A DNA stretch of 64,000 bases from Trichococcus palustris (GCF_900114465.1 NZ_FOTD01000010.1:35440-99439), one strand, 5' to 3'; counted from the stretch's first letter, positions 1-9,755 are shown. Made by a program: numbers and translations. Notes: generated by a model from the letters alone, not told the origin.

Positions 1-1445
1 CAACAAAAGTAGCGCCCGAAACCTTTGCGGAGCTGGAAGCGAAACAAGCAGACCTATGGGCGGAACGTTGGGAGCACGCGGATGTGGTCATCGGCGGCAA
101 CGACGAAGCGCAACAGGGCATCCGCTTCAACCTGTTCCAACTGTTCTCCACCTACTATGGGGAGGATGACCGCTTGAACATCGGACCGAAAGGCTTCACT
201 GGCGAGAAATACGGCGGCGCAACCTATTGGGACACCGAAGCGTACGGGGTGCCGTTCTATTTGGCTTTGACCAAGCCGGAAGTCACCCGCAACCTGCTGA
301 AATACCGCCACAACCAATTGCCGGGCGCTTACCATAATGCGGCCCAGCAAGGGCTGAAGGGCGCTTTGTATCCGATGGTGACATTCACCGGCGTGGAGTG
401 CCACAATGAATGGGAAATCACGTTTGAAGAAATCCACCGCAACGGGGCGATCCCTTATGCCATCTACAATTATACAGCCTATACCGGCGATGAGAGCTAT
501 CTGGCGGAGGAAGGCTTGGACGTGCTCAGTGCCGTCAGCCGTTTCTGGGCGGACCGGGTCCATTTCTCGCAGCATAAACAATGCTACATGATCCACGGGG
601 TGACCGGGCCGAACGAATACGAAAACAACATCAACAACAATTGGTATACGAATAAATTGGCCGTCTGGGTGCTGCGCTATACGCTGGAAAGTCTGGAAAA
701 ATATCCGGAGCGCGAAAAAGCGTTGGGAATAAGCAATGCAGAAAAAGCCAAATGGCAGGACATCATCGCCCGTATGTACTTCCCGTATGATGAGGAGCGC
801 CAGGTCTTCGTCCAGCACGACACCTTCCTTGACAAGGATCTGAAACCGGTCAGCGCCTTGGATCCGGCCGAAATGCCGTTGAACCAACACTGGTCATGGG
901 ATAAAATCCTGCGTTCCTGCTTCATCAAGCAGGCCGATGTGCTGCAGGGCATCTATCTGTTCGAGGATGAATTCACGCTAGCGGAAAAAGAACGCAACTT
1001 CGACTTCTATGAACCGATGACGGTCCACGAATCGAGTTTGTCGCCGTGCATCCATGCCATCCTGGCCGCCGAATTGAAGAAGGAAGAGAAAGCGGTCGAG
1101 CTGTATCAACGGACGGCGCGCCTGGACTTGGACAACTACAACAACGATACGGAAGATGGCCTGCACATCACGTCGATGACCGGCAGCTGGTTGACGATCG
1201 CGGAAGGCTTCGCCGGCATGCGCGCCAAAGATGGTCTCCGCTTTGCACCGTTCCTGCCGAAGGATTGGACGCATTACCAATTCCACATCAACTACCGCGG
1301 CCGTCTGATCCTGATCGCAGTGACCGGCGAAACGGTCAGCTTGACGCTGGTGAAGGGCGAACCGATGACCGTCCAGGTCTATGAAAAAGAAATGCAGCTG
1401 GCGGCTAAAATCGAAGTCGCCATAAAAGAAACGGTGAACGCCTGA
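1..1445 (+). CDS. malP: Maltose phosphorylase, GH65 (5' end outside window)
   Basis: The reading frame is open from base 3 and ends at the TGA at 1443-1445, giving the last ~480 residues of a family protein of about 750. The enzyme splits maltose with phosphate into beta-glucose-1-phosphate and glucose in the cytoplasm. Recognition rests on GH65 blocks: [18 protein letters not shown] near base 400 and [10 protein letters not shown] near 600, where the Glu encoded at 615-617 is the expected catalytic acid. The [11 protein letters not shown] block fits maltose phosphorylase better than trehalose or kojibiose phosphorylase, but substrate is inferred. Downstream pgmB and galM form the usual maltose-phosphorylase operon. 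GTG 84 is internal, not a start. Confidence 0.93.
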   Translation, partial: TKVAPETFAELEAKQADLWAERWEHADVVIGGNDEAQQGIRFNLFQLFSTYYGEDDRLNIGPKGFTGEKYGGATYWDTEAYGVPFYLALTKPEVTRNLLKYRHNQLPGAYHNAAQQGLKGALYPMVTFTGVECHNEWEITFEEIHRNGAIPYAIYNYTAYTGDESYLAEEGLDVLSAVSRFWADRVHFSQHKQCYMIHGVTGPNEYENNINNNWYTNKLAVWVLRYTLESLEKYPEREKALGISNAEKAKWQDIIARMYFPYDEERQVFVQHDTFLDKDLKPVSALDPAEMPLNQHWSWDKILRSCFIKQADVLQGIYLFEDEFTLAEKERNFDFYEPMTVHESSLSPCIHAILAAELKKEEKAVELYQRTARLDLDNYNNDTEDGLHITSMTGSWLTIAEGFAGMRAKDGLRFAPFLPKDWTHYQFHINYRGRLILIAVTGETVSLTLVKGEPMTVQVYEKEMQLAAKIEVAIKETVNA

Positions 1446-1480
1446 TGAGCAGGCAACCGAAAACGGAGAGGGACGATGAC

Positions 1481-2152
1481 ATGAAAGCAGTATTGTTTGA
1501 TTTGGACGGTGTGATCACCGATACAGCCAAATTCCATTTTCTGGCTTGGCGCGAGTTGGGGGCTGAGTTGGGGATTGAGGTCGACGAAAAATTCAACGAG
1601 GAGTTGAAGGGCGTCAGCCGCCTGGATTCCTTGGAACGCATTCTGGCGCAGGGCGGGGTTTCCGACAAATATTCCCCGGCCGAAAAAGAAACGCTGTGCA
1701 CGAAGAAAAATGAGCATTATCTGGAACTGATCCAGGAAATGACGCCGGACGATATTCTGCCGGGCATTTTGCCGCTGCTGGAGGAATTGCGGGCAGCGGA
1801 ACTGAAAACAATCATAACATCCGCCAGCAAGAACGCCCCCGGGATATTGGCGCTCCTGCAGGTGAGGGATTATTTCGACGACATCGTCGATCCGGCAACT
1901 GTTGCGGCCGGGAAACCGGCGCCGGACATCTTTTTGGCGGGCGCCAGCTTGGCCGGTGTCCAGCCCGCTGACTGCATCGGCGTAGAGGATGCCGCTTCAG
2001 GCGTGGAAGCCATCAAGGCTGCCGCCATCGCGGCGGTCGCGGTAGGGGACGAACGAGTATTGTGGCTGGCTGACCACGTCCTGCCGAGCACGGCCAATCT
2101 GTCGCTTGCCGTCCTGCGCCGAACATGGATGAAGGCGAAAGCCAATGGTTAG
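1481..2152 (+). CDS. pgmB: Beta-phosphoglucomutase
   Basis: HAD-superfamily enzyme of 223 aa that converts beta-glucose-1-phosphate, the product of maltose phosphorylase, to glucose-6-phosphate. The N-terminus MKAVLFDLDGVITD carries the Asp7 nucleophile and the Asp9 acid/base, and the cap has the LKGVSR motif typical of beta-PGM. An upstream in-frame ATG at 1445 overlaps the malP stop (TGATG), but GGAGAGGG at 1466-1473 sits 7 nt before ATG 1481, so 1481 is preferred. Translation is probably coupled to malP. The end overlaps galM by 8 bp. Confidence 0.93.
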   Translation: MKAVLFDLDGVITDTAKFHFLAWRELGAELGIEVDEKFNEELKGVSRLDSLERILAQGGVSDKYSPAEKETLCTKKNEHYLELIQEMTPDDILPGILPLLEELRAAELKTIITSASKNAPGILALLQVRDYFDDIVDPATVAAGKPAPDIFLAGASLAGVQPADCIGVEDAASGVEAIKAAAIAAVAVGDERVLWLADHVLPSTANLSLAVLRRTWMKAKANG

Positions 2153-3158
2153 CATCGCTGTTTCCGAATGGGGCAGCATCGGACCGGAAAAAGTCATGCG
2201 CATCACCATGCGCCAACCGAACGGGATGGCCGTCAGCTGCATCAACTACGGCGCGCGGCTGACCGGATTGCTTGTGCCGGATCGGGAAGGGACAAGCGAA
2301 AACGTCGTCTTGGGACTTGCCGATGCGGAGGCATACGGCAAAGATCAGGCTTCCTTCGGCGCCACCGTCGGGCCGGTCGCGGGCCGGATTGCCGTCGGGA
2401 AATGGGGAGCGGTGCAGCTGGAGAAAAATGCCGGCGACCACCATATCCATGGCGGCAGCCGCGGCTGGGGCCAACAATTCTGGGACTACACGACCGAACA
2501 AACGGAAGAGGCCGCAACGGTCACCTTCTCCTTGACTTCGACACCGGAAAGGGTCGGCTATCCAGGCAAGCTGCAGGCGAAAGTCAGCTATACCCTCGAT
2601 GCGGCCGGCGGGCTGACGGTCGAGATGCAGGGAATCAGCGCCGAGGAAACATTGTTCAACCCGACCAGCCACATCTACTTCAATCTGAGCGGGGACGCGA
2701 AACGCCGCATAACCGACCACACGCTGCAGTTGGCCTGCGAGGAAGTACTGGCACTCGATGCCGATAAGCTGCCGACCGGAACCAGACAAGCGGTGGCCGG
2801 CACGGCTTTCGATTTCCGCCAAGCGCGCAGCATCGGCGAAGCCATCGGCAAACGCGAGCAAGGGTTTGACGATGTTTTCTGGATGCGACCGGGCAAGCAA
2901 CCGCAACTGATCCTGAGGGATGAAGGAAGCGGCCGTCAGCTGATCCTTTCGAGCAACCGCAGCAGCATCGTCCTCTTTTCGACGACGGATATGAACGAGC
3001 CGTACCTTGTGAACGGCCGCCCGATGGAAAGCCATCTGGGATTGGCGATCGAGGCGCAGGAAGCGCCGGATGCCATCCGTCATCCGGAGTGGGACAATAT
3101 TGTCCTGCAGCCCCACACTTTGGCGAAAAGGGTTCAAAATTATCACTTTACGTGGTAA
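2145..3158 (+). CDS. galM: Aldose 1-epimerase (mutarotase)
   Basis: 337 aa, full length for the GalM family. It interconverts alpha and beta anomers of aldoses in the cytoplasm. Visible motifs are HHIHGGSRGWG (about residues 99-109), the catalytic His176 in NPTSHIYFNLSG and the catalytic Glu in AIEAQEAPDA (about 303-306). It overlaps pgmB by 8 bp, so the two are co-translated. In this operon its likely job is supplying the anomer needed by maltose phosphorylase or glucokinase. A 377-codon antisense frame across it is a GC-rich shadow. Confidence 0.92.
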   Translation: MVSIAVSEWGSIGPEKVMRITMRQPNGMAVSCINYGARLTGLLVPDREGTSENVVLGLADAEAYGKDQASFGATVGPVAGRIAVGKWGAVQLEKNAGDHHIHGGSRGWGQQFWDYTTEQTEEAATVTFSLTSTPERVGYPGKLQAKVSYTLDAAGGLTVEMQGISAEETLFNPTSHIYFNLSGDAKRRITDHTLQLACEEVLALDADKLPTGTRQAVAGTAFDFRQARSIGEAIGKREQGFDDVFWMRPGKQPQLILRDEGSGRQLILSSNRSSIVLFSTTDMNEPYLVNGRPMESHLGLAIEAQEAPDAIRHPEWDNIVLQPHTLAKRVQNYHFTW

Positions 3159-3196
3159 TCTTAGGTGAGAAAAATGAAATCTGAGGTAATCCGCCT

Positions 3197-4204
3197 ATGA
3201 CCGTTACGATAAAAGATGTCGCAAAAGCAGCCGGCGTGGCCACTTCGACCGTTTCAAGGACGTTGAAGGACAGCCCGCTGATCAGCGAAAACACAAAAAT
3301 AAAAGTACGCCAAGCGATGCAGAAACTCGGCTATACGCCCAACTTCGCCGCCCAGAATCTGGCCAATCAATCAACGCAGACAATCGGCGTAATCCTGCCG
3401 GTGGCGACGATGGGGAACCCGGCCCAGAATCCGTTGTTCCTGGAGATGATCCAGGAAATCGGGGTCGTGTGCAACGAACAGAAGTACATGATCTCCTTGG
3501 CGACCGGAAAAACGATGGCGGAATTGAAGGACAGCGTACGCCTGATGCATCAGCGCAAACTGGTCGACGGCTTCATCCTGCTGTATTCGGAGGCGAAGGA
3601 TCCGATCCGGAAATTCCTACATGATGAGAAGATTCCCTATGCCTTGCTTGGGAAACCGGATGCCTACGAGAACGAGACGATCTACGTCGACAACGACAAC
3701 CGCTTATCCGGCAAGACGGCGGCGGACTATCTGGTCCAGCACGGGCACCAACGGATCGGCTATGTCGGTTTGACGCCTTCCCAGGTGGTCGATAAGGAGC
3801 GCTACAAGGGCTACTCCGATGCCCTACGGGACGCCGATCTGATCGTCCATCCGGCACTCTATTTCGAAACGCCGGATGATTTCATGGCCTTCCAAGAGTT
3901 CCTCGAAGAGACCAAACCGACCGGACTGGTCGTCGGTGACGACCGCCTGGCCCTGAAGGTCCTGCAGTATCTGCAGCTGGATCATTACAAGGTGCCGGAC
4001 GACATTTCCCTGATCAGCTTCAACAATTCCGTATTCGCGACCTTGTCCCATCCGTTCCTGACGACCGTGGATATCCATGTGCAGGAATTGGCCAGACAGG
4101 CAGCGACGCAACTGCTGCGGCAACTGCACGAACCGAGCCTGCTGCTGCCGAAGATGATCGTGCCGCATGAAGTGATTGAGCGGGAGACTGTCATAAGGCT
4201 CTGA
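3197..4204 (+). CDS. LacI-family regulator of the maltose operon (MalR-like)
   Basis: 335 aa LacI/GalR repressor. Residues 3-50 are the HTH with TIKDVAKAAGVATSTVSRTL and the hinge helix region follows. The rest is a periplasmic-binding-protein-like effector domain (IGVILPVATMGNP onward). The start ATG has GAGGT 11 nt upstream. It lies 38 bp after galM on the same strand and is followed by a strong terminator, so it closes the malP-pgmB-galM operon. Position suggests a MalR-type maltose regulator, but the effector is inferred from context only. Confidence 0.88.
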   Translation: MTVTIKDVAKAAGVATSTVSRTLKDSPLISENTKIKVRQAMQKLGYTPNFAAQNLANQSTQTIGVILPVATMGNPAQNPLFLEMIQEIGVVCNEQKYMISLATGKTMAELKDSVRLMHQRKLVDGFILLYSEAKDPIRKFLHDEKIPYALLGKPDAYENETIYVDNDNRLSGKTAADYLVQHGHQRIGYVGLTPSQVVDKERYKGYSDALRDADLIVHPALYFETPDDFMAFQEFLEETKPTGLVVGDDRLALKVLQYLQLDHYKVPDDISLISFNNSVFATLSHPFLTTVDIHVQELARQAATQLLRQLHEPSLLLPKMIVPHEVIERETVIRL

Positions 4205-4237
4205 GAATAGTGCTGTTGGATACTGAATAAAATAATG

Positions 4238-4294
4238 CAAGCCACCTTGTTTCCAGTGAGTGATTGGAAACAAGGTGGCTTGTGTTTTTGTTTT
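4238..4294 (+). terminator. Rho-independent terminator of the maltose operon
   Basis: An 18-bp perfect inverted repeat (CAAGCCACCTTGTTTCCA and its complement) flanks a 9-nt loop and is followed by a T-rich run at 4283-4294. It starts 34 bp after the LacI stop. Confidence 0.9.
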
Positions 4295-4427
4295 GGGGCA
4301 TGATTTCAAAATGAACTTAATTTTGTAAAGGCTTTGTTGCGCTGAAAACCATTGCACACTTTTGTTAGCACAAAACAAAATAATACTTTTAAATCCAAAT
4401 GGGGTAAGTTAAACTAATTTTTTACGA

Positions 4428-4490
4428 ACATAAAAATCCTACTAGGTATTGAATGTTGGTGGGTTCACCAATATTCTAGAGCCTAGTGTG
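4428..4490 (+). terminator. Nested hairpin ahead of the PRD regulator
   Basis: An outer imperfect stem (AAAATCCTACTAGG with CCTAGTGTGGATTTT) encloses a second small stem-loop (TTGGTG/CACCAA), and a run of seven T follows. It has the form of a terminator, or of a leader hairpin whose partner structure I cannot identify. It lies 175 bp upstream of the PRD regulator at 4665, in a 460-bp gap otherwise holding only the maltose terminator and a cre-like site. Confidence 0.45.
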
Positions 4491-4564
4491 GATTTTTTTG
4501 CATGCTCAATGTTAAAGAAGCTGCGAATAATTTAAATTAAAATGAGCTAATCAGGAACAGGTTA

Positions 4565-4578
4565 AGACAGCGTTTACA
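4565..4578 (-). promoter_or_regulatory. Likely cre (CcpA) site
   Basis: The minus strand reads TGTAAACGCTGTCT, one mismatch from the cre consensus TGWAARCGNTWWCA. It lies 87 bp upstream of the PTS regulator start and would place the cassette under glucose repression. Confidence 0.55.
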
Positions 4579-4664
4579 TTTTTGCAAAATTAGATGGCAA
4601 TAATATCTACTAACAAATTTTTTGAAGGGAACGTATACTTCAATCAAGCAAGGAGATAAAGAAT

Positions 4665-6743
4665 ATGAGAGATAGATCATTAGAACTATTGAGAAAATTT
4701 GTTGCTTCTGATTTTCCAGTTAGCATCGAGACATTGTGCGAGGAATTCAAGTTGAGTCAGAGGACTTTGAGGAGTGAGATAAAGAACCTGAATGATTGCT
4801 TGATGAATAATGAATTTCCTATCATCGAGACCGTTAGAGGAAAGGGATTTCTATTGACATTGAGTAAAAGTCAAATGATTGATTTAATGGGCCTTTTTGG
4901 GAGTGATTTAAAAGACGAATTTTATAGCAGGGATGAAAGAATAATCGATTTAGTTTTAGACATAGCACTAGGGCAAAATAAAGTCTTCCTGTATCAAAAG
5001 GAAGAGGAATACAAAATATCTAAAAGCACTTTAGATGAAGACATGAGGAGGTTAAGAACGTTATTAAAAGAATATGGTGTTGAGGTGTTAAGCATACCGA
5101 AACAAGGTCTAGTTTTTGAAGGTAAGGAAAGAATTATCCGAACCATGCTGTACTCTCTGGTCAATAAGGCTATAGATAACGTTGCTCTGATAGATAACAT
5201 AAAAAATCAATCTACATTACAGCAGATCATTTTCAAATATATTCCTCTGGGAATCATAAATGAAATCAATCAAATATATGATCAATCTATTTCTTCTAGT
5301 GAAGAAAATTTGTACCGAAAAAACCGGATCCTGTTTACTGGTATTTGGATGGTCAGGTACAACATGGGGTTTTATGTTAAGAATACAAATTGGGTAAGAG
5401 CTACGGAAAATGCTCCCAATGGCTTGCATGTTTTTGTAACCGCTATTTTTGAACAGTTCGGATTAGCACCAGATAAAAATGAATTCAACTACTTGGTATT
5501 TATGTTAAATACATTCAATTCTAAGGACATGAACAACTCAGTTGAGTGGGCGCAGGCTCAGATCCTGTCTATACAGCTGATTCAGTACGTCGAGAATACA
5601 ACAAAAATACCATTCTCCAAGAAGGAAGCGGCTTTACAGGAAGGGCTGTATAAACATATCGGGGGGTTGTTGAATCGGCTTCGCTATGACACCCAATTCG
5701 CTAATCCGATGAAAGGCAACATCAAAAGCAATTATGGCGAAATTTACAAAGCAGTCGAGGGCTTTTCGAAAGTAATGAGCACAACCCTGGATAAAGAAAT
5801 TACTGAAGATGAAGTCGCATTTCTGACTATTCACTTTTCAACATCATTAAGTGAATTGAACCAGGAGATTGAATATTGTTATCGAGCGGTGGTTATTTGT
5901 AATCATGGTGTGGCTACTGGAAAACTCTTGGCAGAGAATCTGAAGGAGTTATTTAATATTGAAGTTCTTGCCGTTCTTAGCTCTAGAGAGACTGAATTGA
6001 TTAATAAATTAGATGTGGATTTGGTTTTTTCTACTGTACCTATATCAGAGGTGTCAAAACCACTGTTGGTAATCGATCCAATAATAAAGCGGGAGAGCAA
6101 AGAAGTGATATACAACTTCTTAAATCAAAATTCTGATTGTAAACGATTAATAAGTCATCATGAAAATGCGACGCAGATGTTTTCTTCCATACTTAACTTG
6201 ATGGAGAAGCAGGACATTAAGATTACGAAAGAGATTTATAGTGATGTGGAAGAAATCTTTAGAAAAAATCGTTTGTCATTCAATACAAGGGAGATTCAGC
6301 CTATGATCAAAGACATTTTGAAGGATACGGATATCATAATCCAGGCTAAAGCGAGTGGTTGGGAAGATTCGATAACAATTGTTTCAAAACCACTGCTTGA
6401 TGATGGGACAATTACAGATCAGTATGTAACAGCAATGATAGACACAGTTAAGGAGTTTGGTCCATATATTGTAATTGGTCCACATCTTGCTTTAGCACAT
6501 GCACGACCGGAAGAGGGAGCTAACAGGCTTGGATTGAGTGTAGCAACTTTAGAAGAGCCGGTAAATTTTGGGCACGAGACGAATGATCCGGTTAAGATTA
6601 TTTTCTGTTTATCAGCCATCGACTCATTTTCCCATTTGAACATTATGAAGAACCTGATTGATCTGATTAATGACGAGGAGAAAATCGATCAATTAGCTGA
6701 GGTGAAATCTGAAGAGGAATTCAAGCAAGTGCTGTTTGGGTAA
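4665..6743 (+). CDS. BglG/MtlR-type PRD activator with EIIB and EIIA domains
   Basis: 692 aa, the usual length of the LicR/MtlR/ManR class. N-terminal tandem HTH regions (about 1-60 and 85-140) precede two PTS regulation domains (about 190-410), an EIIB-like domain with Cys412 (VVICNHGVATGK) and a fructose/mannitol-type EIIA domain (about 540-690) with His612 in ALAHARPEEG. It should activate the following PTS genes and be tuned by PTS phosphorylation. AAGGAG lies 9 nt before the ATG. The downstream PTS has IIB and IIC but no free EIIA, so the C-terminal EIIA domain could also serve the transporter. That second role is inference. Confidence 0.9.
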   Translation: MRDRSLELLRKFVASDFPVSIETLCEEFKLSQRTLRSEIKNLNDCLMNNEFPIIETVRGKGFLLTLSKSQMIDLMGLFGSDLKDEFYSRDERIIDLVLDIALGQNKVFLYQKEEEYKISKSTLDEDMRRLRTLLKEYGVEVLSIPKQGLVFEGKERIIRTMLYSLVNKAIDNVALIDNIKNQSTLQQIIFKYIPLGIINEINQIYDQSISSSEENLYRKNRILFTGIWMVRYNMGFYVKNTNWVRATENAPNGLHVFVTAIFEQFGLAPDKNEFNYLVFMLNTFNSKDMNNSVEWAQAQILSIQLIQYVENTTKIPFSKKEAALQEGLYKHIGGLLNRLRYDTQFANPMKGNIKSNYGEIYKAVEGFSKVMSTTLDKEITEDEVAFLTIHFSTSLSELNQEIEYCYRAVVICNHGVATGKLLAENLKELFNIEVLAVLSSRETELINKLDVDLVFSTVPISEVSKPLLVIDPIIKRESKEVIYNFLNQNSDCKRLISHHENATQMFSSILNLMEKQDIKITKEIYSDVEEIFRKNRLSFNTREIQPMIKDILKDTDIIIQAKASGWEDSITIVSKPLLDDGTITDQYVTAMIDTVKEFGPYIVIGPHLALAHARPEEGANRLGLSVATLEEPVNFGHETNDPVKIIFCLSAIDSFSHLNIMKNLIDLINDEEKIDQLAEVKSEEEFKQVLFG

Positions 6744-6798
6744 TTAGGAAATGGGAATGATTTCCATAATATAAAAATGAAATAGGAGCGTGATTTTT

Positions 6799-7107
6799 AT
6801 GGGTAAAAAAGTAAATATTCTATTCGTATGTGGAGCAGGGTTAGGCAGTAGTTTTGCAGCCCAAATGGCAGCGGAGGATGTATTGAACAGTCACAATGTA
6901 AAAGCAAAGTTGGATCACGTAGATATATCCAGTGCGGCATCCTTGCAACCGGACATCATCATTACAGCCCAAAATTTTAAATCCCAGTTCGAAAAATTCA
7001 GTATTGATGAAACAAAGACAGCCATTGTTTACTTGAAAAACATCGTATCTAAATCTGAAATTGAAGAAAAACTTTTACCGGTTCTAGAAGCTAAAGGCGC
7101 ACTATAA
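6799..7107 (+). CDS. PTS EIIB, ascorbate (SgaB/UlaB) type
   Basis: 102 aa cytoplasmic phosphocarrier. The phosphorylated Cys11 is in FVCGAGLGSSFA, the CxxGxGSS loop of lactose/ascorbate-type EIIB. It passes phosphate from EIIA to sugar bound by the IIC at 7133. An upstream in-frame GTG (6790) exists, but GGAG at 6785-6788 lies 10 nt before ATG 6799. It follows the PRD regulator by 55 bp. Confidence 0.88.
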   Translation: MGKKVNILFVCGAGLGSSFAAQMAAEDVLNSHNVKAKLDHVDISSAASLQPDIIITAQNFKSQFEKFSIDETKTAIVYLKNIVSKSEIEEKLLPVLEAKGAL

Positions 7108-7132
7108 TTAAAAATTATAAGAGGTGATATTA

Positions 7133-8416
7133 ATGGGTGTTGTAAATTTTATTATTAATAACGTTCTCACACAAGCTTCAATTACGATTGCTTTAATTGC
7201 TATGATGGGTTTAATGCTTCAGAAGAAGGCGGCCGGACAAATTATATCAGGCACTTTAAAAACGTTGCTAGGATTCCAAGTGTTGAGTGCGGGTTCCAGC
7301 ATCATTGTAGGTAGCTTGGTTTATTTTGGGAAGATATTTACAGCGGGTTTCCATATGCAAGGGATTATCCCATCGATTGAAGCCATTAACGGTCAAGCAA
7401 TGAATGAACTTGGGCTAGGCAGAGATATTGCCCTTACTTTCTTAGCTATCTTTATATTTAATATTCTGATTGCTCGCTTCACTAAATGGAAATATATCTT
7501 CTTAACCGGTCAGGCAATTCTATGGATGGCGACAATGACCACAGTATTCGGTTTCTTTGCCGGGCTAAGAGGTATTGTGCTAATACTAGTTGGCGGATTT
7601 GTAGGTGGTGTTTTTGCAGTAGCTATGCCAGCACTTGCCCAACCTATCATTCGTAAGATTACTGGATCAAATGATATCGCCTTAGGTCACTTCTGTACCA
7701 TTGGTTATTTATTCGAAGCAGGCGTTGCTAAGATTTTTGGCGAAAAAGGGGAAAACAAAAAATCGATTGAAGATATCAAATTACCTGAATCGTTTGAATT
7801 CCTACAAGATACTTATCTATCTGTAATGGTAGTTATGGTTCCTCTATACATCATCACAGCAGCCTTTGCTGGTCCTGGTGTAGGCGATCCTGGGTCACAA
7901 CATTACTTGATGTTCGCGTTCCTACAAGCAATCCAGTTCGTTGTTGGGGTGTATGTATTATTAGCCGGTGTACGCTTATTGCTAGGAGAAATCGTGCCAG
8001 CATTCAGAGGTATTGCAATGAAATTAGTGCCGGATGCTATCCCTGCATTGGATTGCCCAGTATTCTTCCCATATTCTCCAAATGCGGTAATTTTGGGATT
8101 CATCACAACAACAATCGGTACAATTATCGCAATGTTCACACTTCCAGTATTCGGACTAGCAATGATTTTGCCAGGAATGCTGACAAACTTCTTCGCTGGA
8201 GGTACAGCAGGTATCTTTGGTAATGCTGTAGGCGGCCGCAGAGGAGCAATTATTGGCGGTATTGCCCATGGATTCTTCATTACATTATTGCCAGCACTTC
8301 TAGTGACAATCTTTAATGGTATGGGATTCATAAACGCTACAGCAACAGACGTTGATACAGTTTCAGCTGCAATGTTGTACGCATGGATCTTGAGCCCAAT
8401 CTTAAAGGCGTTCTAA
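7133..8416 (+). CDS. PTS EIIC, ascorbate (SgaT/UlaA) type permease
   Basis: 427 aa, strongly hydrophobic membrane protein with about ten predicted segments. The start MGVVNFIINNVLTQASITIALIAMMGL and the conserved blocks around GHFCTIGYLFEAG and LDCPVFFPYSPNAVILGF match the UlaA family. It forms the channel that takes up and phosphorylates its substrate with the upstream EIIB. GAGGTG precedes ATG 7133; the in-frame GTG at 7124 overlaps that ribosome site and is not used. The real substrate is unknown, because none of the ascorbate catabolic enzymes (UlaDEFG) is present. Confidence 0.88.
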   Translation: MGVVNFIINNVLTQASITIALIAMMGLMLQKKAAGQIISGTLKTLLGFQVLSAGSSIIVGSLVYFGKIFTAGFHMQGIIPSIEAINGQAMNELGLGRDIALTFLAIFIFNILIARFTKWKYIFLTGQAILWMATMTTVFGFFAGLRGIVLILVGGFVGGVFAVAMPALAQPIIRKITGSNDIALGHFCTIGYLFEAGVAKIFGEKGENKKSIEDIKLPESFEFLQDTYLSVMVVMVPLYIITAAFAGPGVGDPGSQHYLMFAFLQAIQFVVGVYVLLAGVRLLLGEIVPAFRGIAMKLVPDAIPALDCPVFFPYSPNAVILGFITTTIGTIIAMFTLPVFGLAMILPGMLTNFFAGGTAGIFGNAVGGRRGAIIGGIAHGFFITLLPALLVTIFNGMGFINATATDVDTVSAAMLYAWILSPILKAF

Positions 8417-8441
8417 TCAGTAAGTATTGGAGGAAAAATCA

Positions 8442-8858
8442 ATGTTTAACTTTTTTGGAAAAAAGAAGGAAAAAGTTCAAGAAGTTAAAGAAAAAATTCA
8501 GTTATCTGATGAGCGCATCTCCGAATTACGGGATGTAATCGAAAAAACCACTACGGAAATCCAAGAAATTGATTCAGCAGATACACAAAAAAACGTGTTG
8601 TTGGCTTCGCTGCATGAAAAATTAGGGTTGGCTTATGCTGAGTTGGGTGAGGATGATCAGGCTCTTGCCACTTTAGAAAAGAGTTTGGATTACAAATTGA
8701 CGATTGGGGATGGCTACAAAAAATTAATGAGCATCTACAATGCCAAACGAGCTGAAGCAGCAAGAAACGGCAGTGATGCAGGCATCGAAGAATACATGGG
8801 GAAAATGGATAACATGAGACAGATTGCTAAGAAAGTAACCATATCAGGATCAAAATAA
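8442..8858 (+). CDS. Small helical protein with TPR-like repeat in PTS cassette
   Basis: 138 aa, highly charged, starting MFNFFGKKKEKVQEVKEK. An N-terminal coiled-coil-like stretch (about 10-45) is followed by a TPR-like helix pair (about 50-85; KLGLAYAELGEDDQALATLEKS). There is no signal peptide and no membrane segment, so it is probably cytoplasmic. GGAGG lies 8 nt before ATG 8442. It sits between IIC and the aldolase, inside the operon. I do not know its function; a scaffold or protein-protein adaptor would fit the TPR. No catalytic motif is visible. Confidence 0.75.
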   Translation: MFNFFGKKKEKVQEVKEKIQLSDERISELRDVIEKTTTEIQEIDSADTQKNVLLASLHEKLGLAYAELGEDDQALATLEKSLDYKLTIGDGYKKLMSIYNAKRAEAARNGSDAGIEEYMGKMDNMRQIAKKVTISGSK

Positions 8859-8884
8859 TATACAGCAAAGGAAATGATGAAAAT

Positions 8885-9748
8885 ATGTATAAAAATTTAA
8901 AAGAAGTTACTGCTATGGCAGAAGAACTGAATATGACAATCGGCGCATTCAACACGCACAATCTAGAAATGTTACCAGAAATGATTCGCGGAGCAAAAGA
9001 AATGGGTAGCCCGATCATTATTCAAACGAGTATCGATACAGCAAAATATATTGGCTATAAACTCATCGTTGCTGTAGTTAAAGAAATAGCAGCAGACGAG
9101 ATGGTTGATGTAGTTCTACATTTGGATCATGCGAGAGATTTCGATGAGATCAAGGCAGCTATCGATGCAGGGTTTTCAAGCGTAATGTATGACGGTTCGC
9201 ATTTGCCGTTCAAAGAAAACATAGCGAAAACAAGAGCCGTCGTGGAATATGCACATGCCCATGGTGTGTCTGTAGAAGGTGAACTGGGTACAATCGGAGG
9301 AACAGAAGAAGGTATCTCAGTTGCGGAAAATGACAAAGTTTACACTAAACCGGAGGATGCCGTTGAGTTTGTTGAGAAAACGGGTGTAGATGCTTTAGCT
9401 ATTGCGATTGGGACTAACCACGGTCAATTCAAATCCAAAACAGAGGTAAATATTCCATTGCTCAAAGAAATCAATGCCGTAGTTGATGTGCCCTTAGTGA
9501 TCCATGGCGGTACCGGCGTGAAGGAAGAAGATTATCCTGAACTGATCAATAATGGTATCCGCAAATTTAACGTAGGTACTGAATTATTAGTGAATTGGAA
9601 CAAAGAGGCAAAAGACTGTTTTAGCACCACTGAACTGAACAAATCACTCAGACACAATGTCATCCCTGCTAACATGAAAGTGAAAGAGATTGTAAAACAT
9701 AAAATCGGATTATTTATGAATGTAGATAGTCCATTAAAGATAGGCTAG
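8885..9748 (+). CDS. Class II ketose-bisphosphate aldolase (FbaA/GatY/KbaY family)
   Basis: 287 aa, full length for the zinc-dependent class II aldolases. Zinc and catalytic motifs are visible: LHLDHARDF (about 80-88), the Glu in VEGELGTIGG, and VIHGGTGV (about 205) with NVGTEL near 230. It should cleave a ketose bisphosphate into dihydroxyacetone phosphate and an aldehyde. It follows the TPR gene by 26 bp. Because the PTS gives a monophosphate, a second phosphorylation is expected, perhaps by the P-loop protein encoded next. Confidence 0.88.
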   Translation: MYKNLKEVTAMAEELNMTIGAFNTHNLEMLPEMIRGAKEMGSPIIIQTSIDTAKYIGYKLIVAVVKEIAADEMVDVVLHLDHARDFDEIKAAIDAGFSSVMYDGSHLPFKENIAKTRAVVEYAHAHGVSVEGELGTIGGTEEGISVAENDKVYTKPEDAVEFVEKTGVDALAIAIGTNHGQFKSKTEVNIPLLKEINAVVDVPLVIHGGTGVKEEDYPELINNGIRKFNVGTELLVNWNKEAKDCFSTTELNKSLRHNVIPANMKVKEIVKHKIGLFMNVDSPLKIG

Positions 9749-9755
9749 GCTTCAA

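Noticed and set aside
54..890. Long minus-strand frame of 278 codons opposite malP
   Set aside because: It lies wholly inside the GH65 gene, has no family similarity and no ribosome site; GC-rich coding DNA produces such shadows.
2013..3146. 377-codon minus-strand frame opposite galM
   Set aside because: Same cause. The mutarotase on the plus strand has all catalytic residues; the antisense product resembles nothing.
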